From contig CAZPKC010000026.1 of NCBI GenBank assembly GCA_964587125.1, forward strand, positions 1-13,872: a stretch of DNA of 13,872 nt, written 5' to 3'. Within the stretch, counting starts at the first letter, position 1, and every line of letters begins with the position of its first letter. Under the pieces are notes generated by a model. The model made no database searches and was not told where the DNA came from. It worked only from the letters and a program-made list of their open reading frames with translations. Made by a program: the position numbers and the translations under genes. Shown piece after piece: positions 1-6,631 of the stretch. The DNA is from CAIXLI01 sp964587125. GTDB taxonomy: Bacteria > Pseudomonadota > Alphaproteobacteria > UBA9219.

Positions 1-45
1 CTGTTAATCACCGGGTCGGCGGTTCGATCCCGTCCCAGGGAGCCA
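1..45 (+). tRNA. tRNA-Asn (GUU), 3' part only
   Basis: The window opens inside the anticodon loop CTGTTAA (1-7), with anticodon GTT at 3-5, which reads asparagine codons. A variable loop GGGTC (13-17) follows. The T arm has stem GGCGG (18-22), loop TTCGATC (23-29) and stem CCGTC (30-34). The 3' acceptor strand CCAGGGA (35-41), discriminator G42 and an encoded CCA (43-45) complete it. The 5' half lies outside the window. The anticodon and G discriminator together support Asn. Confidence 0.9.
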
Positions 46-69
46 CCCTGCGCTAAAGCTTGGGGTGGC
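42..69 (+). terminator. stem-loop directly after tRNA-Asn
   Basis: GCCACCC (42-48) pairs perfectly with GGGTGGC (63-69), and GCT/AGC pairing within the loop is possible. The left arm contains the tRNA discriminator base and CCA. A T-rich stretch (ATTTATTT, 76-83) follows at a short distance, so this may be the tRNA terminator or a 3' processing signal. The T run is broken and the stem overlaps the mature tRNA end, so the call is tentative. Confidence 0.35.
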
Positions 70-107
70 AAGCCATTTATTTGGCCGCGCCCTGAAAGCC
101 GATTGGC

Positions 108-650
108 ATGCACCTAGATCGCCCCTCCATTCCCTCGCCCCTCGCCCGCGCTGTGTTGGACGCGATTCCGGCGTGCGCGCTGCAACGGGCGATCGGCGCG
201 TTGATGCGCAGGATGCACACGGTTCATCCGCGCTTGTTTAAAAATCTTGAGCGTTTGGACGCTGCCGTCGTTCGGATCGAGCCTTCGGATATTGCGCATC
301 GGTTTAGTCTGGCGTTCGGGAATGGCAAAGTTTCGTTAGGCGTGGTGGATTTCGAAGGCATCGCGTGCGACGCGTGCATTAAGGGAAATTTGGATGCTTT
401 GCTTAACATGCTCGAGGGGCGCATCGACGGAGACAAGCTGTTTTTCTCGCGCGACATCGAAATTACGGGAAATACCGAGGTCGTCGTTGCGCTGCGCAAT
501 ACGCTCGACCGTGAGGAAATTGATTTGCTCGACGACATCGCGTCGCTGCTCGGTCCTTTTGCGCGTCCGGCGAAAGAAGCGGTTTTGCTTGCCGATTCCG
601 TCGCGCGGCATGTAAGGCAACGGATGACCGAAAAGGTCGCTGCGTCATGA
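108..650 (+). CDS. ubiT: UbiT-like SCP2-domain ubiquinone biosynthesis accessory protein
   Basis: A 180-residue protein of the SCP2 (sterol carrier protein 2-like) lipid-binding family. In the known UbiT/UbiU/UbiV system, UbiT is the accessory protein thought to bind ubiquinone precursors so that the ring can be hydroxylated without oxygen. The SCP2-like part spans roughly residues 60-150, with a segment like FSLAFGNGKVSLG early on and a typical DGDKLFFSRDIEITGN strand pair near the middle. The strongest support is context: it overlaps ubiU by four bases (ATGA, 647-650), and ubiV follows. The ATG at 108 is the most upstream start seen; its ribosome-binding site (GAAAG) is weak, so the true start could differ. 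Expected cytoplasmic, acting on a membrane-derived lipid. Confidence 0.8.
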   Translation: MHLDRPSIPSPLARAVLDAIPACALQRAIGALMRRMHTVHPRLFKNLERLDAAVVRIEPSDIAHRFSLAFGNGKVSLGVVDFEGIACDACIKGNLDALLNMLEGRIDGDKLFFSRDIEITGNTEVVVALRNTLDREEIDLLDDIASLLGPFARPAKEAVLLADSVARHVRQRMTEKVAAS

Positions 651-1642
651 CAGTTTCTTATTTCGAACTTGTTTGCCCGGCGGGAACGCCCGCATCGTTG
701 CGCGCGGCAATAGACGCGGGGGCCGATGCCGTTTATTGCGGCTATCAGAATTGCACGAACGCGCGGAATTATCCCGGATTGAATTTCGATCAGGACGAGA
801 TGATCGAGGGTGTGGCTTATGCTCATGCGCGAGGAAGAAAAGTTCTCGTGACGATCAACACGTTTCCGCGCGCGGGAAACGAAAAGCCGTGGCATCAGGC
901 TGTCGATGAAGCGGCGGAAGCAAAAGCCGATGCGATCATTCTGGCCGATATCGGCGTTCTGGATTACGCAACGCGGCATCAGCCTTCGTTGCGGCGGCAT
1001 TTGTCGGTGCAGGCTTCCGCTGCGAACGTTTTATCGATTTCGTTTTACCGAGACCGTTTCGGCGTCAAGCGCGTTGTTCTACCTCGCGTGTTGTCGGTCG
1101 AAGACATCGCGGCGCTTATTAAAAAAACGGGCATCGAAACCGAAGTCTTTGTCTTCGGGAGCGTAGGGCCGATGTCCGAGGGACGGTGTTTTTTATCGTC
1201 CTACATGACGGGGTTATCGCCGACGAGCGAGGGCGTTTGCGCTCCTGCGAGCCACGTTTCTTATAAAGAGAACGGCGATTGCATGAAGTCGTGCCTTGGT
1301 TGCGTGACGCTGAACCAATTTGCGAAAGACGAGCCCGCCCCCTACCCCACGCCGTGCAAAGGACGCTATGTAGCGCGCGGAAAAGCTTCGTATTTATTCG
1401 AAGAACCGATTGGATTGAATGCAATCGACATTCTACCGCAGTTGAAGGCTGCGGGCGTAACAGCGTTGAAAATCGAGGGCCGCCAGCGCAGTCGAGCCTA
1501 TGTCGCGGAGGTTGTCGGGACGTTTCGTAAGGCTTTGGATGCTTTGGCAGCGGGAAGCGCGGAATCTTTCGCCAACGATTTGAAGAACGTCGCCGAGGGC
1601 GGGCGCGAAACTTTCGGCGCATATAAGAAGGGGTGGAGATGA
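647..1642 (+). CDS. ubiU: UbiU, U32-family O2-independent ubiquinone hydroxylation protein, with altered cysteine set
   Basis: A 331-residue U32-family ('collagenase-like peptidase') protein. UbiU forms a heterodimer with UbiV, each carrying a [4Fe-4S] cluster, and takes part in oxygen-independent hydroxylation in ubiquinone synthesis. Family landmarks: N-terminal ELVCPAGTPASL, DAVYCG (28-32), EGRC (178-181), GVCAPA (196-201), CKGRY (237-241) and KIEGRQRS near the end. E. coli UbiU, as I recall it, uses C169, C176, C193 and C232. Here the last three are present at a constant offset of 5 (C181, C198, C237), but the first is G174 (codon 1166-1168, GGG). Three extra cysteines form C212-x3-C216-x2-C219 between C198 and C237, a loop of unchanged length. 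The start overlaps the ubiT stop as ATGA. Confidence 0.9.
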   Translation: MTVSYFELVCPAGTPASLRAAIDAGADAVYCGYQNCTNARNYPGLNFDQDEMIEGVAYAHARGRKVLVTINTFPRAGNEKPWHQAVDEAAEAKADAIILADIGVLDYATRHQPSLRRHLSVQASAANVLSISFYRDRFGVKRVVLPRVLSVEDIAALIKKTGIETEVFVFGSVGPMSEGRCFLSSYMTGLSPTSEGVCAPASHVSYKENGDCMKSCLGCVTLNQFAKDEPAPYPTPCKGRYVARGKASYLFEEPIGLNAIDILPQLKAAGVTALKIEGRQRSRAYVAEVVGTFRKALDALAAGSAESFANDLKNVAEGGRETFGAYKKGWR

Positions 1643-2568
1643 AGAAAACGCCCTCAAAAAAATCTCCTGAAAAAAAAAGCAGATTGACGCTTGGGCCTCT
1701 TTTTTTTAATTGGCCAGCCGATAAGCGGCGGGATTTTTATTTCAGGATCGCGGATGAAGCTGACGTAGACTGCGTATATTTGGGCGAGGTCGTGTGCTCG
1801 AAGCGCGAATCCTTTTTCGAGGATTTTCTACCGCGCGTCACCGAACGGTTGCAAAAGGCGGGAAAGGAAGTCGTGCTTTCGACGCTCGCGCTCGTGACTT
1901 CGGAACGCGAGATGAAGGAGATTAAAGCGCGCGTGGGGCAAGGATTTTTGATCGAGGCCAATGACGTCGCGTGTTTGCAAGCGTTGAATGGAAAGCCTCA
2001 TGTCATCGGGCCTTTTATCAATGTTTTTAACGAAAGCACGAGGGATTTTCTGATTCGCAACAAGGCCAAGCGGATTGTTTTGCCAGTCGAGATTCCGGCC
2101 AGTTCCGTAAAAATCGTCGCACAAAAAAGAAAAGCAGAGATGGAAGTAATGGTTTTCGGGCGGCAGCCTTTGTCGGTTGCGATGCGGTGCTATCATGCGC
2201 GCGCGCATGGCTTGAACAAGGATTCATGCCAGTTCGTTTGCGGGCAAAACCCGGATGGATTGCCGGTCGATACGACGGATGGGCAGCCGATTTTGACTGT
2301 CAACGGGACGCAGACGTTGTCGCACGGATATGGCGTGCTGCTTGGAGAGTTAGGCGCGTTGCAGAAAATGGGCGTGACGCATTTCAGGCTCTCGCCTCAG
2401 GATGTGGATATGGTCGGGGTTGCAAAAATTTATCGCGCGGTTTTGGATAAAAAATTCGCGGCGAAGGAAGCGTTGGCAAAGCTGAGAAAATTGACGCGCG
2501 ACGTGCCGTTTATGAATGGATTTTATTATGGGCGCGAAGGATTAGCTTGGATAATCCCGGCAAGATGA
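1639..2568 (+). CDS. ubiV: UbiV, U32-family partner of UbiU
   Basis: A 309-residue U32-family protein, the second subunit of the UbiU-UbiV complex for oxygen-independent ubiquinone synthesis. All four expected [4Fe-4S] cysteines are visible: C53 in YLGEVVCSKR, then C184, C197 and C201 in the C-x12-C-x3-C pattern that matches E. coli C180/C193/C197. I chose the ATG at 1639 over the GTG at 1633. It overlaps the ubiU stop as ATGA (1639-1642), exactly as ubiU overlaps ubiT, and AAGGGG ending at 1633 sits well for it. The first 15 residues are lysine-rich and extend beyond the usual family start. Translational coupling across the three genes is likely. Confidence 0.92.
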   Translation: MKKTPSKKSPEKKSRLTLGPLFFNWPADKRRDFYFRIADEADVDCVYLGEVVCSKRESFFEDFLPRVTERLQKAGKEVVLSTLALVTSEREMKEIKARVGQGFLIEANDVACLQALNGKPHVIGPFINVFNESTRDFLIRNKAKRIVLPVEIPASSVKIVAQKRKAEMEVMVFGRQPLSVAMRCYHARAHGLNKDSCQFVCGQNPDGLPVDTTDGQPILTVNGTQTLSHGYGVLLGELGALQKMGVTHFRLSPQDVDMVGVAKIYRAVLDKKFAAKEALAKLRKLTRDVPFMNGFYYGREGLAWIIPAR

Positions 2569-2572
2569 TTTT

Positions 2573-2608
2573 AAAAAATCTCTTTTCGCGTCAGGCCGAG
2601 GCGAAAAG
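2573..2608 (-). terminator. intrinsic terminator for the response-regulator gene
   Basis: Read on the minus strand, CTTTTCGC and GCGAAAAG (plus 2601-2608 and 2582-2589) form a perfect 8-bp stem with an 11-nt loop. Three bases later comes T6 (plus A6 at 2573-2578). This is the expected shape for ending the minus-strand transcript. The same arm also takes part in the larger palindrome 2582-2705, so two foldings compete. On the plus strand no T run follows, so ubiV has no clear terminator of its own. Confidence 0.55.
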
Positions 2609-2705
2609 CGGGATTTTCGAGAACCGCAACGTAAGCGTATGTTGAAATACGTGCGTAGCGGAAGCGCAGAAAAGACCGCTTTGCAGCCCTGCCTCACGCG
2701 AAAAG
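2582..2705. repeat. 124-nt nested palindromic element
   Basis: Almost the whole gap between ubiV and the convergent response regulator folds on itself. The outer stem pairs 2582-2596 with 2691-2705 (14 of 15). Inside it, AAAGCGG 2605-2611 pairs with CCGCTTT 2676-2682, then TTTTC 2614-2618 with GAAAA 2669-2673, separated by a GA/GA internal loop. Next, CCGCAACG 2624-2631 pairs with CGTAGCGG 2654-2661 (7 of 8). The tip is CGTAT 2636-2640 with ATACG 2647-2651 and a 6-nt loop. No reading frame explains this. It may be a dispersed intergenic palindrome; no second copy is present in this window. Confidence 0.75.
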
Positions 2706-2706
2706 C

Positions 2707-3441
2707 CTACTCCGCATCCGGCCTTAGGCTATAACCCTCGCCCCTCACCGTCACAAGATACCGCGGGTTTTTGGGGTCGGCTTCGATTTTGCGGCGCAGG
2801 CGCGTCACCTGCACGTCGATCGTTCTGTCGTTGATCTCCTGTCCCGTCGCGCTGCGTTCGGCGAGAATTTCGCGGCTTAGAACCTGCCCTTGCGCATCCG
2901 CCAAGGCGCGCATCAGCGCTGCTTCCATTCCCGTTAACGCGACAATTTCATCCGCAGATTTCAGTTCGTTGCGTTCGGGATCGTACGTCCACGCGCCGAG
3001 GTGAAGTTCTGTTCTTTCCGCGGCTTTCGGTTTTGGCGCGCGGCGAAGGATGGCGTTGATGCGGAGAAGAAGCTCGCGCGGTTCGAACGGCTTCATCAGG
3101 TAATCGTCGGCTCCCGCCTCAAGGCCTTCGATGCGGTCTTCCGTTTCGCCTTTGGCCGTCAGCAGCAAAACCGGCAATGAAGCGCGTGGCGGCTGCGCTT
3201 TCGCATCGGCCTTGCGCAGGGCGCGGATGAAATCGAACCCGCTCTCGCCGGGCATCATGACGTCGAGAACCATAAGATCGAAAGCGAGGCTTTTCAGCTT
3301 GGCGCGCGCGTCCGCCGCGTTTTTCGCCGTCGCCACGACGAAGCCCTGCTCATGCAGATAACGCCCCAAAAGAACGCGAAGGCGCGTGTCGTCATCGACG
3401 ACAAGGATATGCGGCGCGAGGGCAAGAGAAGGCGCGGTCAT
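2707..3441 (-). CDS. OmpR/PetR-family DNA-binding response regulator
   Basis: A 244-residue two-component response regulator. The receiver domain (about 10-135) has the acidic pair D16-D17, phosphoacceptor D60 in VLDVMMPGESG, T95 in LLLTAKGE and K117 in LMKPFE. The C-terminal winged helix (about 140-244) has the OmpR-type segment DVQVTRLRRKIE followed by YLVTVRGEGYSL. It therefore binds DNA when phosphorylated by a sensor kinase. The LLGRYLHEQGF and PGESGFDF wording resembles the alphaproteobacterial PetR group, but I would not assign a regulon. No histidine kinase is next to it. The ribosome-binding site before the ATG at 3441 is weak. It may be cotranscribed with the small gene 79 nt upstream. 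Its transcript probably ends at the hairpin at 2573-2608. Confidence 0.93.
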   Translation of the reverse strand: MTAPSLALAPHILVVDDDTRLRVLLGRYLHEQGFVVATAKNAADARAKLKSLAFDLMVLDVMMPGESGFDFIRALRKADAKAQPPRASLPVLLLTAKGETEDRIEGLEAGADDYLMKPFEPRELLLRINAILRRAPKPKAAERTELHLGAWTYDPERNELKSADEIVALTGMEAALMRALADAQGQVLSREILAERSATGQEINDRTIDVQVTRLRRKIEADPKNPRYLVTVRGEGYSLRPDAE

Positions 3442-3520
3442 TGTGCAAAAAAAGTTAGAATATCAGTGCGGGTTTTATATCGCGCTTTCCGCTCTTCTCG
3501 CAAGAGGAGAGGTTTCCGGC

Positions 3521-3856
3521 TTATTTTGGTGTAGCTTCTTTAGTGCGCTTGAAAACAATCTTTTTAACGCCACTGTCGCATTTAACGGACTTTTTCTCCA
3601 AAGCTCCATGACCGATCATATTGGTGATGAGGCATGCGACACCACTAAACTTGCAATTCTTCATTTCATCCAGAACGACATCGCTACCATGAACGACAAT
3701 CGCCTCATGGCAGTCCTTTTCGGTATTCATAAAAATGCGCGCGCCGGTAATTGTTCGTGCGCGGCGAAATTCCTCGGCAACTTTTGTAACGAGCACGTCT
3801 ACAGAACCTTCTTCTCCGCGAAAACGGACAATCTTCGAAATCTCTTTCTTATGCAT
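3521..3856 (-). CDS. hypothetical 111-aa protein
   Basis: I do not recognise this protein. Support for a real gene: on the minus strand a Shine-Dalgarno sequence AGGGAG lies 8 nt before the ATG, and a promoter with TTGACA-N17-CATAAA lies about 40 nt further upstream. The protein is small, basic at the C-terminus (KKIVFKRTKEATPK) and has four cysteines spread along it. It has no signal peptide or clear membrane segment; a mildly hydrophobic stretch (FSGVACLITNMIGHG) lies near residues 70-84. It sits between ispA and the response-regulator gene on the same strand and could form a short operon with the regulator. An overlapping plus-strand frame (3386-3874) lacks such signals and is taken as a shadow. 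Confidence 0.65.
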   Translation of the reverse strand: MHKKEISKIVRFRGEEGSVDVLVTKVAEEFRRARTITGARIFMNTEKDCHEAIVVHGSDVVLDEMKNCKFSGVACLITNMIGHGALEKKSVKCDSGVKKIVFKRTKEATPK

Positions 3857-3894
3857 GATTATGTCTCCCTGTAATTTGTTTAAATTCTGCTGCC

Positions 3895-3923
3895 TTTATG
3901 AAAATTTCGGAGGTTTTTGTCAA
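3895..3923 (-). promoter_or_regulatory. sigma-70-type promoter for the 111-aa gene
   Basis: On the minus strand the -35 hexamer is TTGACA (plus 3918-3923), the spacer is exactly 17 bp, and the -10 hexamer is CATAAA (plus 3895-3900). Transcription would start near 3888, giving a leader of about 30 nt before the ATG at 3856. The match is strong in the -35 and spacing, moderate in the -10. Confidence 0.6.
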
Positions 3924-3993
3924 ACAAACTATTACTTTCGGCTGTTCCAGTGCAAACATGGAAAGGACGTTAATTATAAACCGCGTTGATTTT

Positions 3994-4893
3994 TCAGTTC
4001 TTTCTGTCTACAACAAAACGCGCGACGTCTTCGAGATTTTTAGCTCTGCCATCAAATACCGACAAATGGCTGATCGCCTGTTCGGACAAAAGCGTAGCCT
4101 GCGCACGCGCGCGTTCCGCGCCCAAAATCGTGACGAACGTCGCTTTGCCCGCGACGGCGTCGCGTCCAACCGGCTTGCCGGTTTCCTCTTCGGTCCCTTC
4201 GGCGTCGAGCAGATCATCAATGATCTGGAACGCCAGCCCCAGATCGTGCGCATAGGCACGGAGCGCGTTGCTGTGCTGCACCGAGGCTTTACCAAGAATG
4301 GCGCCCGATTCTGCCGCCGCTGCGATCAGTTCGCCCGTTTTCATGCGTTGCAGGCGCGTGATCGCGCCGATGTCGAGCGGCGTCGTTTCGGCGATCAGGT
4401 CGAGCATCTGGCCTCCCACCATACCCTGCATGCCCGACGCCCTCGCGAACGTGGAGACAAGACGGCAGCGCACCTGCGGGTCTTCGTGCGTGCGCGGATC
4501 GGAGAGGATTTCGAACGCGAGAGTGAGCAAAGCGTCGCCCGCGAGGATGGCCGTCGCTTCGTCGAATTTCTTATGCACCGTCGGGCTGCCGCGGCGCAGG
4601 TCGGAATTGTCCATCGCGGGAAGATCGTCGTGGATCAGCGAATAGCAATGCACACACTCGATGGCGGCCGCCGTGCGCAGCGCGCATTCGTCGCTGACGC
4701 CGAAGATGCGCGCCGAAGACATCACGAGAAAAGGGCGCAAGCGTTTGCCGCCGTTGAGCGTTCCGTAACGCATCGCCTCGAACAGCTTGTTTTCCGGAAA
4801 TTCGGAGCTTGGCAGAAGGCGTTCGAGGGCATGGACGACGGCGCTGGCGGCTTCGGACATGGCGGAAGCGAGAGAGGGGCTGACTGAGGGCAT
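3994..4893 (-). CDS. ispA: farnesyl diphosphate synthase (polyprenyl synthetase family)
   Basis: A 299-residue trans-prenyltransferase that condenses isopentenyl diphosphate with dimethylallyl and geranyl diphosphate to give farnesyl diphosphate, the precursor of the ubiquinone tail and undecaprenyl phosphate. Visible motifs: NGGKRLRP (48-54), first aspartate-rich motif HDDLPAMD (88-95, the DDxxxxD form usual in bacterial IspA), GGQMLDL (160-166), KTGELI (185-190) and second aspartate-rich motif DDLLD (226-230). The length is normal for IspA. xseB lies 33 nt upstream on the same strand, the classic xseB-ispA pairing; dxs, which often follows, is absent here. Chain length is inferred from family resemblance, so a geranylgeranyl product cannot be fully excluded. 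Cytoplasmic. Confidence 0.93.
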   Translation of the reverse strand: MPSVSPSLASAMSEAASAVVHALERLLPSSEFPENKLFEAMRYGTLNGGKRLRPFLVMSSARIFGVSDECALRTAAAIECVHCYSLIHDDLPAMDNSDLRRGSPTVHKKFDEATAILAGDALLTLAFEILSDPRTHEDPQVRCRLVSTFARASGMQGMVGGQMLDLIAETTPLDIGAITRLQRMKTGELIAAAAESGAILGKASVQHSNALRAYAHDLGLAFQIIDDLLDAEGTEEETGKPVGRDAVAGKATFVTILGAERARAQATLLSEQAISHLSVFDGRAKNLEDVARFVVDRKN

Positions 4894-4926
4894 GAAAGGG
4901 CAAGGGGTTTGGGTTTTCGGGAAAAA

Positions 4927-5181
4927 TCAGGTGTTGAACGACTTGGCCGAGATTGTGCCGTCGGCGTTGACGGCAATCTGTTCGATCTTGGCCTGAGCTT
5001 CGCGCAATTTCGCCTCGCAATGCCTCTTCAGCAACGCGCCGCGCTCATAGGCCTTGATCGACTCGTCAAGCTTCGCCTTGCCGTCTTCGAGCTGCTTGAC
5101 GAGCTTTTCAAGCTCAGCCAAAGCGTCCTCGAAACTCAGGGCGGCAATGTCGGCGGGAATGGATAACGTCGATTCCTTCAT
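4927..5181 (-). CDS. xseB: exodeoxyribonuclease VII small subunit
   Basis: An 84-residue protein with the XseB pattern: LSFEDALAELEKLVKQLEDGK, then SIKAYERGALLKRHCEAKLREAQAKIEQI, two helices forming the small helical hairpin. XseB binds the large subunit XseA to form exonuclease VII, which degrades single-stranded DNA. The length is typical. It is immediately upstream of ispA, as in many proteobacteria. No convincing Shine-Dalgarno precedes the ATG at 5181, but no other start is available in frame. xseA is not in the window. Confidence 0.93.
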   Translation of the reverse strand: MKESTLSIPADIAALSFEDALAELEKLVKQLEDGKAKLDESIKAYERGALLKRHCEAKLREAQAKIEQIAVNADGTISAKSFNT

Positions 5182-5260
5182 GGGCGGGGACTTTAGGATC
5201 TGAACCCCGTTAGCGCAAGAGGAACCCTTTCATTTGCGCTCTTGACCCCCCTCTTTATCC

Positions 5261-5284
5261 AAGGCATTAAGAATGGCCTTTTTT
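5261..5284 (+). promoter_or_regulatory. terminator-like hairpin in the glyA leader
   Basis: AAGGCATT (5261-5268) pairs with AATGGCCTT (5272-5280) with one bulged G and a 3-nt loop. The T run continues to 5284, giving TTTTTT in all. It stands 20 nt before the glyA ATG and behind a divergent gene, so it would not end an upstream plus-strand transcript. It may act as an attenuator for glyA. A poor promoter match (TTGACC at 5242-5247 with CATTAA 17 nt later) overlaps it, so the layout of this leader is uncertain. Confidence 0.35.
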
Positions 5285-5304
5285 AAATATAAGGAGCCGT
5301 CGAT

Positions 5305-6612
5305 ATGACTAATTTTACGTATTCAGCCGCCGCTTTAGACCGCCTGCAAAACGCCGATAGCGAGATTTTTAATGCCCTGATGCGCGAAGAATCGAGGCAA
5401 AGCGAGGGGGTCGAGCTTATCCCCTCCGAAAATTACTGTTTTCCGGAAGTTTACGCCCTGCTCGGCTCTGTTTTTAATAACAAATATTCCGAAGGCTATC
5501 CCGGACGCCGCTATTACGGCGGGCAGGAAAACACCGATGCCGTCGAAACTCTCGCCCGCGAACGCGCCAAGACTGTTTTCCGCGCCGAGCATGCCAACGT
5601 GCAGCCCCTTTCGGGATGTCCGATGAACGAGGCTGTTTATTTCGGCCTTTTGGAACCCGGCGACGTGATTTTGGGCATGGAGTTGTCTCATGGCGGACAT
5701 TTGTCGCACGGACATCCTGTAACCAACATGGCGAAGATATTCAAATTCGCGCGTTATCGGACCGAAATTCCGAGCGGCTTGATCGATTTGGATAAAGTGC
5801 GCAAAGTCGCGCAGGAGACCAAGCCCAAGCTTATCGTCTGCGGGCATTCGTCCTATCCGCGCGAATACGATTACAAAGGATTCAGAAAAATAGCCGACGA
5901 AGTGGGCGCATTGCTGATGGCAGACGTCAGCCATTTGGGCGGATTGATCGCGGGCGGTGCTTTGAAGAATCCGATGGACTTCGGATTCGACGTCGTAACC
6001 ACGACTACGCATAAATCTCTCCGCGGGCCGCGCGGCGGCATGATTTTGTGCAAAAAGAAACATGCGGCTGCGATCGATAAATCGGTTTTCCCAGGCATGC
6101 AGGGCGGTCCGCACATGCACGCGGTCGCCGCGATCGCCACGACGTTGAAGCTTGTTCAGACCGACGCGTATAAGACTTATGCAAAACAGGTTCTCGCGAA
6201 CGCGCAGGCTTTTGCCAAGGAACTTTTGGACGGCGGCGCGCATCTGGTGACGGGTGGCACGGAAAATCACCTGATCGTTATCAATACGGCGACGGGTTTC
6301 GGCATTACGGGAGATATCGCCGAAAAGGCTTTGGATCGCGTAGGCATCACACTCAACAAAAACGTCATTCCGGACGATCCGAATCCCCCCATGAAGCCGA
6401 GCGGCATCCGGTTCGGCACGCCCGCAGCGACATCACGCGGCATGAGGGAGCCGGAGATGAAACAGTTGGCCAACGTCATGCTTCAGGTTCTGCGCGCACC
6501 GAACGACGATGCATTGCTGGATAAATTGCATGGAGAAATCCGCGTTTTGTGCAAGAAGTTCCCCGTTCCCGGATTGGAAAACGAAAAAACGAAATACGGC
6601 GCGGGGGGATAG
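5305..6612 (+). CDS. glyA: serine hydroxymethyltransferase, divergent type
   Basis: A 435-residue PLP enzyme that interconverts serine and glycine with tetrahydrofolate, supplying one-carbon units. Landmarks: NKYSEGYPGRRYYGG (59-73, with Y61, E63 and Y70-Y71), SHGGHLSHG (128-136), D207 and H210 in DVSHLGG, the PLP lysine K237 in TTTTHKSLRGPRGG, FPGMQGGPHMH, and GTPAATSRGM near the C-terminus. A strong Shine-Dalgarno AAGGAG (5291-5296) sits 8 nt before the ATG. Several usual SHMT blocks differ: PLSGCPMN stands where PHSGSQAN is common, DVSHLGGLIAGG where DMAHxAGLVAAG is common, and YYGGQENTD where YYGGCEYVD is common. These read more like SHMTs I associate with candidate-phyla bacteria than with alphaproteobacteria, so lateral transfer is possible. 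The core catalytic residues are intact. Confidence 0.95.
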   Translation: MTNFTYSAAALDRLQNADSEIFNALMREESRQSEGVELIPSENYCFPEVYALLGSVFNNKYSEGYPGRRYYGGQENTDAVETLARERAKTVFRAEHANVQPLSGCPMNEAVYFGLLEPGDVILGMELSHGGHLSHGHPVTNMAKIFKFARYRTEIPSGLIDLDKVRKVAQETKPKLIVCGHSSYPREYDYKGFRKIADEVGALLMADVSHLGGLIAGGALKNPMDFGFDVVTTTTHKSLRGPRGGMILCKKKHAAAIDKSVFPGMQGGPHMHAVAAIATTLKLVQTDAYKTYAKQVLANAQAFAKELLDGGAHLVTGGTENHLIVINTATGFGITGDIAEKALDRVGITLNKNVIPDDPNPPMKPSGIRFGTPAATSRGMREPEMKQLANVMLQVLRAPNDDALLDKLHGEIRVLCKKFPVPGLENEKTKYGAGG

Positions 6613-6631
6613 ACTTTTACGGGGCATTAAG

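Noticed and set aside
46..107. Search for an anaerobic FNR-type box or promoter before ubiT
   Set aside because: Only the post-tRNA hairpin and a weak ribosome-binding site are seen; no FNR-like palindrome or good -35/-10 pair is present.
224..1000. Long minus-strand frame of 258 codons
   Set aside because: It lies opposite ubiT and ubiU and is rich in serine and arginine, without any domain.
1280..1303. CxxxCxxC in UbiU as a radical-SAM signature
   Set aside because: The spacing matches the radical-SAM pattern, but the protein is a U32-family member and the motif lies mid-chain in the U32 cysteine loop, not at the start of a SAM barrel.
3492..3506. CTCTT/AAGAG hairpin between the 111-aa gene and the response regulator
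   Set aside because: The stem is only 5 bp with no T run on the minus strand, too weak to call a terminator.
3386..3874. Plus-strand frame of 162 codons
   Set aside because: It covers the 111-aa minus gene, which has a promoter and Shine-Dalgarno; the plus frame has neither.
3898..4887. Long plus-strand frame of 329 codons
   Set aside because: It is antisense to ispA, which has all catalytic motifs; the frame's arginine-rich composition is typical of a shadow.
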